A stretch of DNA of 64,000 nt from Treponema sp. UBA1793 (GCA_002314445.1 DCFX01000052.1:46697-110696); one strand, 5' to 3'; counted from the stretch's first letter, positions 25,867 to 35,291 are shown. The notes: generated from the sequence alone by a model not told the origin. A program made the numbers and translations.

Positions 25867-25895
25867 GGGACGGAACTATGACATAGTTCCGTCCC
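25867..25895 (-). terminator. Terminator of the LplBC-type importer operon
   Basis: GGGACGGAACTATG (25867-25880) pairs with 25882-25895. On the reverse strand the stem is followed by CTTTTTC, a typical terminator tail. It separates the convergent kinase and permease genes. Confidence 0.85.
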
Positions 25896-25926
25896 GGAGG
25901 AGGTGAACAAAAAACAGTTGATTACC

Positions 25927-26874
25927 TTATTCTTTTACGCCGCCGACTGTTATACCGACAATAAAATATTTCTGCATAAAAGGATATACAATAAGGATTG
26001 GTACCGTTGCTACAACAGTAATTGCAGCGCGGATACTCACAGGTGTAACCATACTTGAAGCTGAATTTGCGCCGGCTATAGCAAGTGCTCCCGCATCTGC
26101 TGCGCTGTGGCTCTGGTTCTGGCTTGACTGAAGAAATTCCATCAATACATACTGAAGCGAATGCAAACTTACTTTTCCGGAAGCGAAGAGATACGTATCA
26201 AACCAGCTGTTCCATGCTCCTACAGCTACAAACAAAGCAACCATTGCGATAGTCGGAACAATAAGGGGTAAAATAATCTGCACAAAAATTCTGAACTCCC
26301 CCGCACCGTCTATACGCGCCGATTCAATGAAACTGTCCGGCAATGTGTTTATATACGTGCGGACAAGAATAAAATTAAAAACATCAATAAGATTCGGAAC
26401 TATATACACTGCAAATTTATTAAGCAGTCCCAGATTGCGGATGAGAAAGTACCCGGGAATAAGGCCGGCGCTGACGTACATGGACACAACGAGTACAGCG
26501 GTGAGAGGTCTGCGTATCACATATTCTTTTCTGCTCAAAGCATATGCAAGCATGCAGGTGAGAAAGACATTAAGGACGGTCTGTAAAATTGTCCGTATCA
26601 CCGATACCTTGAATGCATTGAATATTGCACCTGTCGCAAACACGGCCTTGTAGTTCTGCCATGTAAATATACGCGGCCAGAATTTTATACCGCCCCGCAG
26701 AGAATCGAGTCCATCGTTAAAAGATAATGCAACCGTATTCCAGAACGGATAAAGCGTCACTACGACCAGCAATGCCAGTATAATAAAATTCAGTATATTA
26801 AAAACATTGTTTCCAATCATCGTCCGGCGTTTTGCATCTGCGTATTCAGCACGAACAGTATTTATATCTGTCAT
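25927..26874 (-). CDS. ABC oligosaccharide permease, LplC/YtcP type
   Basis: 315 residues with six membrane helices, EAA loop (FIESARIDGAGEFRIFVQII) and the C-terminal KYFIVGITVGGVKE typical of the LplC branch. Its start overlaps the stop of the partner permease gene (ATGA), so the two are coupled. Together with the large lipoprotein at 27896-29548 it forms a CUT1-like importer for oligosaccharides, here probably xylo-oligosaccharides given the neighbouring xylanolytic genes. Confidence 0.93.
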   Translation of the reverse strand: MTDINTVRAEYADAKRRTMIGNNVFNILNFIILALLVVVTLYPFWNTVALSFNDGLDSLRGGIKFWPRIFTWQNYKAVFATGAIFNAFKVSVIRTILQTVLNVFLTCMLAYALSRKEYVIRRPLTAVLVVSMYVSAGLIPGYFLIRNLGLLNKFAVYIVPNLIDVFNFILVRTYINTLPDSFIESARIDGAGEFRIFVQIILPLIVPTIAMVALFVAVGAWNSWFDTYLFASGKVSLHSLQYVLMEFLQSSQNQSHSAADAGALAIAGANSASSMVTPVSIRAAITVVATVPILIVYPFMQKYFIVGITVGGVKE

Positions 26875-27842
26875 ATGAGCCTTTCCTCCCCGCTTTTTTT
26901 GGCAATCCAGTTTGCAAACAGCAAAAATGCAATATTAACTACATTCTTGAAGATGCCGGCCGCAGTGGCCAGCGCATAATTAAAACTGGAAAAACCGTAA
27001 CGCAGAACATACAAGTCTATAGTCTGAGCTACGTCCTGAATCATGCCGTTCTGAAGGAAGAACGGCATTTCAAAGTTCGCATCAAGTATATGACCGGCGC
27101 TCATAATCATCATAATGATAACGGTAGAACGTATGCCGGGCAGCGTTATATGAACCATTTTCTGGATACGGCCGGCACCGTCGATTTCGGCAGCCTCATA
27201 CAGCGACGGATCTATTGCCGTCATTGCGCCGAGATACACAATCGTATTCCAGCCTACTTCTTTCCACACGTATGTCCATCCGACAATCCACCAGAAATAT
27301 TTAGGCTGAGAAAGCCAGAGTATTGGAGACTTTATGAATCCCAGTGCAGACAGAATATTGTTGACAGTTCCATCTTCGACGGAGAACACAGAGGAAACGA
27401 GCCCTGTGACAATAACCCATGAAAGAAAATGCGGCAAATAAGAAACAGTCTGAACTATCCGTTTCAGACCAATATGCTTCAACTCATTAAGCAGCAGTGC
27501 AATAAGAATGGCGGAAATAAATCCGAGTATTGTACTTATAATACTCATGCATACAGTATTTCGCAAAGCAAGGAGAAATTCCTTATCTTTAAACAGAAAT
27601 GCAAACCATTTAAATCCAACCCAGTTCTGATCCACAAAGTGCTTTGCAGGTTTATAATCCTGAAAAGCCATTGTCCATCCCCAGAGCGGGACAAATTTGA
27701 AAATAAAAATGTAAATAACAAGAGGCAGTGACATATATACGAGCTGCCTTTGTTTTATAACTTTCTGCCAAAACGTTTTTTTGGGATTAATAATTCCAAC
27801 AGATAATTCAGGATTTTTTTTCATATATATTTTTTCACCCAT
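26871..27842 (-). CDS. ABC oligosaccharide permease, LplB type
   Basis: 323 residues. LplB-type features: the N-terminal KQRQLVYMSLPLVIYIFIF, WGWTMAFQDYKPAKHF and the EAA loop SLYEAAEIDGAGRIQKMVHI. Six membrane helices. The start is uncertain: ATG at 27842 has only a weak TTGAG upstream, while an ATG six codons later has GGGTG. It follows a 13-bp hairpin after the binding-protein gene. Confidence 0.92.
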   Translation of the reverse strand: MGEKIYMKKNPELSVGIINPKKTFWQKVIKQRQLVYMSLPLVIYIFIFKFVPLWGWTMAFQDYKPAKHFVDQNWVGFKWFAFLFKDKEFLLALRNTVCMSIISTILGFISAILIALLLNELKHIGLKRIVQTVSYLPHFLSWVIVTGLVSSVFSVEDGTVNNILSALGFIKSPILWLSQPKYFWWIVGWTYVWKEVGWNTIVYLGAMTAIDPSLYEAAEIDGAGRIQKMVHITLPGIRSTVIIMMIMSAGHILDANFEMPFFLQNGMIQDVAQTIDLYVLRYGFSSFNYALATAAGIFKNVVNIAFLLFANWIAKKSGEERLI

Positions 27843-27855
27843 TATTATTTCTCAA

Positions 27856-27885
27856 GACAACCGGATTTTTGTAAATCCGGTTGTC
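27856..27885 (-). other. Hairpin between binding-protein and permease genes
   Basis: GACAACCGGATTT (27856-27868) pairs perfectly with 27873-27885 around the loop TTGT. On the reverse strand it lies directly after the binding-protein stop (27896) and before the permease start. No long U-run follows, so partial termination or mRNA stabilisation is more likely than full termination. Confidence 0.8.
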
Positions 27886-27895
27886 TCTTCAGGAT

Positions 27896-29548
27896 TTATT
27901 TAGATCCGTATTTTGCAATACGTGCATCAAGTTTTTCCTGCATAAAAGCGTTGTACTTGCCAATTTGGGCGTCATCCAGAGCTTTCATATAGTCACTCCA
28001 GTTCTTCTCGAAATCTTCTGTTTTGCCCATAATAATTTTGGGTAAATATTTGCGGTATGCCTGCTGGCATTTGTTATTTGCAAGCTGTGCATCTGAACCA
28101 TCCGGCGGAACTTCCTGCCACATCGGGAACCACGGTGCATTCTCCGGCGGGTCTTTATCCATAAGTTCTGCATCGCTTGAAACGCCGTACGCCTTCCAGA
28201 GTTCCACATCCACAGGTTTCTGATCTGCAAGGAATTCCGACGGGATGTAGTTCATCTCGCATGCATATCCGTCACTGAAAGAACCTTCCATTTTAGGAGC
28301 AGTCTGATACCACAGATCAGCTTTGTTATGAAGTATCCATGAGGCATCTTTCTGTTCATCGCGCTGTTTCTGAGTTCGATAAGGATGATGATTCTCGTCA
28401 TACTGCCAGTCTTCGCCTTCAACACCCCAGTGAAGAATGCGCTGTGTTTCTTCATCAAGCTGTGCATTAATGAATTTGATTATACGGACAGGATCTTTAC
28501 ATTTTGTAGTAATTCCAAAACCTCTGCGGATATTAGGCAGCGGACGATTGCGGTAATGAGGAGTAATTGTATCGTCAAACACAATGGGAAGGGGAGCCAA
28601 TGTACGGTCGTACATCTTTGCAACATCAAGGGCATCCATTGCATCTTTGAACTGCCATTTCTGATCATGTAAGCCAAGAACACGCCCCGAAGACAATTTC
28701 GCTATATACTGATCATAATTATCAACAAAACACGATTTATCAATAATACCCTTCGCATTTTCTTCACATAATTTTTTGAACCAGCGTTTCGAAATATCCT
28801 GATTCAGGAAATTCAGATATGTCCATTTCCCGTCAACATTTTTGACTAAACCGCCGTCGTTAGGATAACCGGCGCAGAAATTAGCCGGATTAACAAGACA
28901 GAAATCACGCCAGTCATACGTAAGAATTGTAAATGGAATCGTCGGCATGCCGTTAATTGTCGGATATTTTTTGCTGTATTTTTCAATCAGGTCGAAGTAT
29001 TCATCAACCGTCTTTATTTTCGGATATCCGAATTCCTTGAGTACGTCTTTCTGCAGCCACAAAGCAGAATCACCGTAATACGTACTCTGATCGCGTCCGT
29101 CAAGTACACCCCAGTTCGGAAGACAATAAATATGACCATCATCTTCCGTCATTTTTTTCCATGCTGAAGCATAATGCTTTTTGATATTGGGGCCGTATTT
29201 TTCAATAAGATCTTCAAGCGGAATAAGAGCTCCCGCATCCTGAAATTTCGTACTGTCGACTTCCACAAGATCAGGAAAATCGCCGGATGCAATAAGAACG
29301 CCGATTTTCTGATCTTTATCTCCGACAAGAATATCCCACGTAAAATCTACATTGTATTTTTCCTTAATCCATTTGTAAATTTTGTTATCGGCCGGCGGCT
29401 GCTGCTTCTGCTGGATTGTAAAAATGGAAATAGTAAGCGGTTTGGAATGATCAAAACTTTCATCCGTTCCGCTTTCCTTTCCTTTACAGCTCGATATACT
29501 TGCAATAAACAATACTGCAAGCCCAACAAAAAGACTACATTTCTTCAT
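27896..29548 (-). CDS. Large oligosaccharide-binding lipoprotein (LipO-type)
   Basis: 550 residues, the size of LipO-type binding proteins rather than the ~420 of MalE-like ones. A lipoprotein signal with Cys21 (FIASISSC) follows the relaxed spirochaetal lipobox. Visible features: ISIFTIQQKQQPPADNKIYK, FPDLVEVDS, YCLPNWGVLDG, and a C-terminal GKTEDFEKNWSDYMKAL. AGGAGG lies before the ATG. It feeds the LplB/LplC permeases downstream and shares an almost identical upstream module with the importer at 30.6-32.9 kb, so both should be induced together. Confidence 0.92.
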   Translation of the reverse strand: MKKCSLFVGLAVLFIASISSCKGKESGTDESFDHSKPLTISIFTIQQKQQPPADNKIYKWIKEKYNVDFTWDILVGDKDQKIGVLIASGDFPDLVEVDSTKFQDAGALIPLEDLIEKYGPNIKKHYASAWKKMTEDDGHIYCLPNWGVLDGRDQSTYYGDSALWLQKDVLKEFGYPKIKTVDEYFDLIEKYSKKYPTINGMPTIPFTILTYDWRDFCLVNPANFCAGYPNDGGLVKNVDGKWTYLNFLNQDISKRWFKKLCEENAKGIIDKSCFVDNYDQYIAKLSSGRVLGLHDQKWQFKDAMDALDVAKMYDRTLAPLPIVFDDTITPHYRNRPLPNIRRGFGITTKCKDPVRIIKFINAQLDEETQRILHWGVEGEDWQYDENHHPYRTQKQRDEQKDASWILHNKADLWYQTAPKMEGSFSDGYACEMNYIPSEFLADQKPVDVELWKAYGVSSDAELMDKDPPENAPWFPMWQEVPPDGSDAQLANNKCQQAYRKYLPKIIMGKTEDFEKNWSDYMKALDDAQIGKYNAFMQEKLDARIAKYGSK

Positions 29549-29573
29549 ATATTCCTCCTGACAAAGAATTATA

Positions 29574-29620
29574 ATAAAGTGTATATAGCAATCCAGAAAA
29601 ACAATATCAGGAATATTACC
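29574..29620 (-). promoter_or_regulatory. Shared promoter/operator module, copy A
   Basis: On the + strand ATAAAGTGTATAT (29574-29586) then AGAAAAACAATATCAGGAA (29595-29613) then TTACC. The same blocks recur at 32923-32968. Read on the reverse strand, ATATACACTTTAT is about 25 bases from the start codon and fits a -10/start region, while TTCCTGATATTGTTTTTCT sits where an activator would bind. Confidence 0.65.
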
Positions 29621-29686
29621 GTCAGGAATTTTGCCTATAATGCAGGAAAATCATCAGTTTAAATTATAATTTGTCAGCCGGCATAA

Positions 29687-29723
29687 AAAAGGCCGTTGTA
29701 CAGGTACTGTACAACGGCCTTTT
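29687..29723. terminator. 17-bp bidirectional terminator hairpin
   Basis: 29687-29703 pairs perfectly with 29707-29723 around GTA. On the reverse strand it is the 5' flank of the LipO operon and lies downstream of nothing but its own leader; its six A/T flank (29685-29690) gives a U-run on the reverse strand. It most likely insulates the two importer operons, either as a leader attenuator or as a stray terminator for transcripts coming from 29753. Confidence 0.6.
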
Positions 29724-29752
29724 CACAGCAAAAATAACAATTTCACAGGAGA

Positions 29753-30604
29753 TTATCCCTTTACGGCTCCGCCTGTGAGTCCCGCAACAATGTATTTCTG
29801 CGCGGAAATAAACAGTATTATTGCAGGAACCATTGCAAGACTAAGATATGCAAGAATCATATTCCAGTCTGCTGCATGCTGTCCCTGAAAATTCATAACA
29901 CCCATCGGCAGTGTATAAAACTTTTCCGTATTGAATACAAGCAGAGGAAGGAAAAAATTATTCCAGCTTGCAACAAGTATTATGACTGATGTTGTCGCAA
30001 GAATCGGAGTGGACAGCGGAATAACCATCTTCACAAGGAAACCAAGCGGACCATACCCGTCCATTTCACAGGCGTCTTCAAGATCCTGCGGAATACCGCG
30101 GAAAAAACCTATAAGAAGAAGAACTGTCATCGGTATCTGGAAAGCTACCTGCGGAAGTATAACTCCCAGATATTTATCGATCAAGTTAAGGTTTCGTATC
30201 TGGAGATACAACGGTAATATTGCAACCGCAAGCGGGAAAAGAAGACCAAGCAGAAAGTAATTCCTGAAAAATCCGCTGGCACGAAACTTTATGCGGGAAA
30301 TCGCGAATGCCGCCATTACACATACAACAAGCGTAAATCCGACAGTTCCGCCTGCGACAATCAGAGAATTTCCCAGCGCCTGCCAGAATGCCCCGACCGT
30401 CTGCTTCAGAATATTCCCATAATTCTGGAAATACATGGGATGCGGAAACCCGACAGGATCGGACAAAAGCTGTCCGTTCGATTTAAATCCGCCGAATATC
30501 CCCATATAAACCGGAAATAATACAATAATAGAAAGCAGTATACAAAAAACATACTGCACTGTCCGTAAAATGCTGTTTTGTGAGCTTTTTGATCTCAGTG
30601 TCAT
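29753..30604 (-). CDS. ABC sugar permease, MalG type
   Basis: 283 residues, six membrane helices, EAA loop (DLEDACEMDGYGPLGFLVKM) and C-terminal YIVAGLTGGAVKG. It follows the MalF-type gene by two bases. A strong hairpin at 29687-29723 lies just downstream and probably ends this operon. Confidence 0.93.
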   Translation of the reverse strand: MTLRSKSSQNSILRTVQYVFCILLSIIVLFPVYMGIFGGFKSNGQLLSDPVGFPHPMYFQNYGNILKQTVGAFWQALGNSLIVAGGTVGFTLVVCVMAAFAISRIKFRASGFFRNYFLLGLLFPLAVAILPLYLQIRNLNLIDKYLGVILPQVAFQIPMTVLLLIGFFRGIPQDLEDACEMDGYGPLGFLVKMVIPLSTPILATTSVIILVASWNNFFLPLLVFNTEKFYTLPMGVMNFQGQHAADWNMILAYLSLAMVPAIILFISAQKYIVAGLTGGAVKG

Positions 30605-30606
30605 AG

Positions 30607-31491
30607 TTATTTCCCCTCCCCCTTAAACATCTGGCGGTTATAGAAAATACTGAATACAAGGCACAATAAGAATATCGTCACGGCGACGGCACTCCCGTAA
30701 CCGATATTGAACCGCTGTAATCCGAATTTGTACAGGTAGGTAACCATCGTCTCTGCAGAATTTACAGGATCTCCCTTTCCCATTGCCCATATAATATCAA
30801 AAAGCTGAAATGACCCTACAACTGAAAAGAAAATGGAAATAAACAGCGTTGGCCTCAGCAGAGGAAGAACTATGTGACGAGTAATCTGATGTTCGGACGC
30901 ACCGTCTATTGTAGCAGCTTCCTTTACTTCGTCGGGAATATCCTGAAGGCCTGCTATAAGGATCGACATATGAAAACCGAAATACTTCCATATAACTGCT
31001 ACAAGAATGGCGCCAAGTACTGTTGACGGATTTCCAAGCAGCGCAGGGACAGTCCTGCCGGGAAGAAATTTTGTATAAAATTCTTTTACAAATCCGTACT
31101 GCGGATTATAGATAAATTCCCACAGAATACCGGATATTACTTCCGAAAGAACATACGGCAGAAAAAAAATGGTCCTGAAAAGAACAGCAAGTTTGAATTT
31201 CTTGTTACATATGATAAGTGCGCAATACAAAGCCAGAGGAATTTCAACAATGAGAGATATCACCGTGATGATAATATTATGTCCTAATGCTTTCTGGAAT
31301 ATATTATCGTGAAAAAGGACTTTGAAATTTTTTAAACCCCTGAAATCGACACAGGGACCAAGTCCGTTCCATTTGAAAAGGCTGAAATATGCTGCCTTAA
31401 AAACAGGTATTATAACAAAAAAAGTAAAAAGCACAACCGCAGGTGCCAGCAGAAAGATAAGAAGCGGTATTTTATTTGATTTTTTTAACAT
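30607..31491 (-). CDS. ABC sugar permease, MalF type
   Basis: 294 residues with six membrane helices and EAA loop (EVKEAATIDGASEHQITRHI). I start at 31491 (MLKKSNKIPLL); the frame is open to 31539, but that extension is the transcribed hairpin at 31510-31543. GGGAA upstream is a modest ribosome-binding site. Partner of the downstream MalG-type permease and of the binding protein at 31633-32898. Confidence 0.9.
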   Translation of the reverse strand: MLKKSNKIPLLIFLLAPAVVLFTFFVIIPVFKAAYFSLFKWNGLGPCVDFRGLKNFKVLFHDNIFQKALGHNIIITVISLIVEIPLALYCALIICNKKFKLAVLFRTIFFLPYVLSEVISGILWEFIYNPQYGFVKEFYTKFLPGRTVPALLGNPSTVLGAILVAVIWKYFGFHMSILIAGLQDIPDEVKEAATIDGASEHQITRHIVLPLLRPTLFISIFFSVVGSFQLFDIIWAMGKGDPVNSAETMVTYLYKFGLQRFNIGYGSAVAVTIFLLCLVFSIFYNRQMFKGEGK

Positions 31492-31503
31492 AATGTTCCC
31501 AAC

Positions 31504-31543
31504 AAAAAAGCTGCTGGCAGAAACATATATTTCTGCCAACAGC
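31504..31543 (-). terminator. Terminator-like hairpin between binding-protein and permease genes
   Basis: 31510-31523 pairs with 31530-31543 (13 of 14 bp) around CATATA; on the reverse strand six T follow. It sits after the binding-protein stop and before the MalF-type start, so partial termination would favour the binding protein. Confidence 0.85.
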
Positions 31544-31632
31544 CCCCGTATTATACCTTTTCAGGAAATACAAGGGACAATCAAACAATTCTGATCGGAT
31601 TTTCGATACAGACTATGTTTCATACCAGATAA

Positions 31633-32898
31633 TTACTGCTCGTAAGCATTCTGAATCGCAGCACATGCCTGAGCAGGAGTTGACGTCCCTGCAAGAATTG
31701 TCTGCACATTGTCATTAACAGCTCCACCTGCAGCTGGCGACAGGAACTGATCCAGATACAACTGGAAGAATGTGCACTGATCAACAACACCTTTCACAAG
31801 TTTCGCATTCGGATCCTTGATCCCGTAGTCGGCTCCCTTGACAGTCGGAATAATTCCCGCGACAGTCGCATATTTTGCATTATTTTCTTTGTTTGTGAGG
31901 AACTTGAGGAAATCAACAGCCTCTTTCGATGCGTTCTTGCCGATTGCCATGCCGTTACCGCCTCCGATTACATCGGTGACCTTGCCTTTTCCGCCCTTAA
32001 TCGCGGGGAAAGGAGCACAGCCGAGTCTGTCACCCAGTCCTATCTTGTCGGTCGCACTGTCTTTCTGCACGTTCGGTGCCCACTGCCCCATGAGTTCCAT
32101 AGCTGCCTGACCATTGGCAACGAGTGCCGCACCGTCGGACTGACGAGCCCCGAGGAAGCCGTCCTGGAAGGCCTTGATCGATACGAGATCAAAGAACATC
32201 TGCCCGGCCTTTACGAACGACGGATCCTCAAATCCTTTGGTATTTTTGCCGGTGAACGTATCCTGGAAAAGCTGACCGCCGCCCAGACGGAGCGCAAGAT
32301 AAGACCAGAAATGCATGGCCGGCCATTTGTCTCCGGCGGCCAGAGCTATCGGTGTAATCCCTGCAGCTCTCAGCTTCTTGACCATGACGATGAATTCGTC
32401 CCAGTCGGTCGGGAATGTTTTGTAGCCGACTTTTGCAAGCAGATCCTTGTTATACCAGAACGTGATTGCTCCCATGTCGAACGGCGCACCATAAACCTTG
32501 CCTTTGTAGCTGTAAACTTCCCAGACACCGGGTGCCATTGAATTGCCCCATGCAGTCCCCTTTACGTCTTTAGTTATATCCTTGAGAAGACCAGCTTTTG
32601 CATATTCGGCGAGAGTGCCGCCGCCCCAGCTGTGAAATACATCCGGCGGATTCCCGGACTGCATCACGGTCGTCAATTTACTTTTGAATGACTCATTTTC
32701 AAGAATGGTTACATCAATTGTAACATCCGGATGAGCTTTTTCGTATTCATCTACAACACCCTGATAGAATGCCTTATCCGTCGCTGCCGTACCAATATGC
32801 CAGAATGAAACCTTCACCTGCTTTGGCGCTGCAAATACACTGAATGATGCACATGCAAGTGTCAACAGCACTGCACCTGCCATTTTTGTAAACTTCAT
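31633..32898 (-). CDS. ABC transporter sugar-binding protein (family 1)
   Basis: 421 residues. Cleavable signal peptide (LTLACASFSVFAAP), no lipobox. Mature part VKVSFWHIG, the ligand-cleft motif NPPDVFHSWGGG, FWYNKDLLAK and GQAAMELMGQWAPN are typical of CUT1 sugar-binding proteins. AGGAGG precedes the ATG. The upstream module at 32923-32968 is shared with the LipO operon, and the neighbouring xylanolytic operon makes xylo-oligosaccharides the likely ligand. Confidence 0.93.
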   Translation of the reverse strand: MKFTKMAGAVLLTLACASFSVFAAPKQVKVSFWHIGTAATDKAFYQGVVDEYEKAHPDVTIDVTILENESFKSKLTTVMQSGNPPDVFHSWGGGTLAEYAKAGLLKDITKDVKGTAWGNSMAPGVWEVYSYKGKVYGAPFDMGAITFWYNKDLLAKVGYKTFPTDWDEFIVMVKKLRAAGITPIALAAGDKWPAMHFWSYLALRLGGGQLFQDTFTGKNTKGFEDPSFVKAGQMFFDLVSIKAFQDGFLGARQSDGAALVANGQAAMELMGQWAPNVQKDSATDKIGLGDRLGCAPFPAIKGGKGKVTDVIGGGNGMAIGKNASKEAVDFLKFLTNKENNAKYATVAGIIPTVKGADYGIKDPNAKLVKGVVDQCTFFQLYLDQFLSPAAGGAVNDNVQTILAGTSTPAQACAAIQNAYEQ

Positions 32899-32922
32899 AA
32901 TTTCCTCCTAAATAGAATCCAA

Positions 32923-32968
32923 ATAAAGTGTATATCACCTTAAGAAAAACAACATCAGGAAATTTACC
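32923..32968 (-). promoter_or_regulatory. Shared promoter/operator module, copy B
   Basis: ATAAAGTGTATAT (32923-32935), AGAAAAACAACATCAGGAA (32943-32961) and TTTACC match copy A at 29574-29620 with one base less spacing. It lies 24 bases before the binding-protein start and at the 3' edge of the NarL-type regulator gene. Confidence 0.65.
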
Positions 32969-32977
32969 TATGATTCT

Positions 32978-33610
32978 TTATTTGCTGGTGTGAACCCATC
33001 CCACGGCAAGCTGCCGCAGTTCCTGCGACGTTGTACAATGAAGTTTAAGTTTTATGTGCTCCTTGTGCGTATCGATTGTCTTTGCGCTAAGCCCCAGTTT
33101 TCCGGCAATTTCCACGGTACCGAGTCCCTGACCTATATATGTAAAAATCTGGAGCTGACGGTCAGAAAGCAGGGAGATATCTATATCATCCATTTTTTCT
33201 TCTTTCCGGCACATACTTTCTGCAGCACTTAAATATATCTTTCCGGATAAAACAGTTTTGATTGCCGTAAGAACGCTCGTGCCTGCTTCTTCTTTCATGA
33301 TATAGCCCCGCGCACCGGCTTTTATGGCGCGGGAAGCATAGTAACGTTCGTCGTGCATTGAAAGTACAAGAATCTTTACCTCGGGATACAGGGAATGAAT
33401 TTTTTTTATAAGGTCAAGACCATCCTCATCACCAAGGTTTAAATCAACAATAGCAAGATCAGGTTGTTTTATCTGAATTATTTTCAATGCGTCGCTGCTG
33501 TTTTCAGCCTCACCGGCTATCAAAAATAATGGCTGAGAACTTAAAAGCGCTGCAAGCCCCTTACTGAAAATAGGATGATCTTCTACTATTAAAACACTAG
33601 TCTGCGGCAT
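32978..33610 (-). CDS. NarL/LuxR-type response regulator
   Basis: 210 residues. Receiver (1-120) with IVEDH, phospho-Asp in DLAIVDLNLGDEDG and Lys in YIMKEE; LuxR helix-turn-helix (about 145-205, LSDRQLQIFTYIGQGLGTVEIAGKLGLSAKTIDTHK region). It has no kinase beside it. The only HisKA_3 kinase in the window, the LacI-like sensor at 23693-25819, is the type that pairs with NarL-like regulators, and the two importer operons lie between them. I infer they form one split system acting on the shared modules. Confidence 0.93.
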   Translation of the reverse strand: MPQTSVLIVEDHPIFSKGLAALLSSQPLFLIAGEAENSSDALKIIQIKQPDLAIVDLNLGDEDGLDLIKKIHSLYPEVKILVLSMHDERYYASRAIKAGARGYIMKEEAGTSVLTAIKTVLSGKIYLSAAESMCRKEEKMDDIDISLLSDRQLQIFTYIGQGLGTVEIAGKLGLSAKTIDTHKEHIKLKLHCTTSQELRQLAVGWVHTSK

Positions 33611-33616
33611 AACCTA

Positions 33617-33625
33617 AGTGTACCA
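33617..33625 (-). promoter_or_regulatory. Extended -10 promoter of the NarL-type regulator
   Basis: On the reverse strand TGG-TACACT ends six bases before the ATG at 33610. No Shine-Dalgarno at usable spacing, so leaderless translation is likely. Confidence 0.5.
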
Positions 33626-33647
33626 CACTTGCTCAGATTATGCATTA

Positions 33648-35291
33648 TTATTCTCCAACCGGATCGTATTCTGCCCAGAAAACGTCTGCATGATTTGAAC
33701 TTTCCCCACCGGCTGCACTGCCCGATGCGTATACCCCAAGTACCGTCCCGACAAAACCGCCCGCGCGTTCTGTACTCAGTATGCGCGCATCAGCGCCGCT
33801 GTATACATTCTGAATACGACGCATATCAGTTCCTGAAAAAAACGACAGACTCTGTTTGTCCGCATACACTGCCAGCACAATTGTGGAACAGCCGGCATCA
33901 AGGGAACTTTCAGCAATCACCTCATCCGGTTGTCCGCTGCCGCACGCCATGATAACCCGTACAACAGCAGTCCCCTTATTTCCCAGACAGACTGCGAACC
34001 GGTATTGAAAATCTTCGCTCTGGAGCAGGACTATTCCGGCTTCCTCGTCCTCATGGCCGGGCGCGAATTCCATGCAGCAGCTGAATGTATATGACATATT
34101 GCACTGACGGCGGCCGGCAAAACTTACACTGCCGGTCGTCCGCAGAGGGGTACCGCACGTATACAGCCGCAGGCAGCCGCTGCGCTCTGTCAGGCTGAAC
34201 AGCGGTTTCCGAAGCGTAAGCCAGTTGGAAGGCAGTGTATCCACCGTAAAATGAGTGCATGAGGGTACCGGAAAAGAGAGGGTGCGTTCAGGAACAGCCC
34301 CGGATTCCGAAACACCATCCTTTTCAAAGGATGTTTCGGAAAGTTCAAATACATTCTCTATTTTTCCCGTTCCGGGAGCAGCAACGGGCCAGCCGTCTTC
34401 CCATGAAACAGGAACAAGGAACGTTTCCCGCCCCATATTGGAAACGCGTTCACCTTCGCTGCGCCCGCTGCCGCCGTACGGACGCGACGCAAGCAGCACC
34501 ATATACCAGCCGCCGCCAGCATCGTCAAAAAGGTCTGCATGTCCGACATTGATGATATCAGCATTTTTTCCCAGATGTCTGTGCGTGATAAGCGGATTCC
34601 GCGGCATACCTTCATATTTTCCTGTCAAAGTTTTTGACCGGGCAACCATTACCGCATGGTCAGGCCCCGTACCGCCCTCCGCGGCAAGCACATAATACCA
34701 GCCGTCTTTTTTATACAGATGCGGGCCTTCCGGCCAGATGCAGTTTTTAAGCGCCCCGTCCCATACGGTATACGTCTTTCCGGAAAGAATTCCGGTATTC
34801 ACATCCAGCTGCCTGATATATACTTCATAGTCTCCTGGATACCTGCATCCCCCGGCTCTTTCGTGCGTACCGATATACCAGACGGTCCCGTCATCGTCGA
34901 AAAAAAGCGAAGGATCTATGCCGTCGGCACAATGACCTTCCTGATCACATATTCTGGCAGGCTTACTCCACGGGCCGGCAGGATCTACTGCGGAGATAAT
35001 GAAATTCCCCAGTTTGTCAACCTGAGTGCAGACAATATAGAACATCCCGTCATGAAATCTGATGCAGGGAGCAAACAGCCCCCTCGAAATCCCTGCCCCG
35101 GAAAAATCAAGCTGTTCCGTCCGGTCAATTGCGTTGCCTATCTGTGTCCAGTGTTCAAGGTCCGTACTGCGGGAAACCGGCAGTCCCGGAAAATAAGAAA
35201 AAGATGAATTAACAAGATAAAAATTCCGGCCGGCCCTGCAGACCGACGGATCGGGATAAAAACCACCCGCCACAGGATTATGTACCTTCAT
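33648..35291 (-). CDS. GH43 beta-xylosidase
   Basis: 547 residues, the length of two-domain GH43 xylosidases. The five-bladed propeller has the base Asp in GFYPDPSVCRAG, the pKa-modulating Asp in ADGIDPSLFFDDDG and the acid Glu in WPEGPHLYKKDG. The C-terminal ~200 residues form the concanavalin-like domain that caps the active site (LTLRKPLFSLTERSGCLRL). No signal peptide, so it hydrolyses imported xylo-oligosaccharides or arabinoxylo-oligosaccharides in the cytoplasm. GGGAGG before the ATG. Last gene of the GH10-GH8-GH43 operon. Confidence 0.93.
   Translation of the reverse strand: MKVHNPVAGGFYPDPSVCRAGRNFYLVNSSFSYFPGLPVSRSTDLEHWTQIGNAIDRTEQLDFSGAGISRGLFAPCIRFHDGMFYIVCTQVDKLGNFIISAVDPAGPWSKPARICDQEGHCADGIDPSLFFDDDGTVWYIGTHERAGGCRYPGDYEVYIRQLDVNTGILSGKTYTVWDGALKNCIWPEGPHLYKKDGWYYVLAAEGGTGPDHAVMVARSKTLTGKYEGMPRNPLITHRHLGKNADIINVGHADLFDDAGGGWYMVLLASRPYGGSGRSEGERVSNMGRETFLVPVSWEDGWPVAAPGTGKIENVFELSETSFEKDGVSESGAVPERTLSFPVPSCTHFTVDTLPSNWLTLRKPLFSLTERSGCLRLYTCGTPLRTTGSVSFAGRRQCNMSYTFSCCMEFAPGHEDEEAGIVLLQSEDFQYRFAVCLGNKGTAVVRVIMACGSGQPDEVIAESSLDAGCSTIVLAVYADKQSLSFFSGTDMRRIQNVYSGADARILSTERAGGFVGTVLGVYASGSAAGGESSNHADVFWAEYDPVGE

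Noticed and set aside
31492..31539. N-terminal extension of the MalF-type permease
   Set aside because: It lies over the terminator-like hairpin and has no ribosome-binding site; MLKKSNK at 31491 fits the family.
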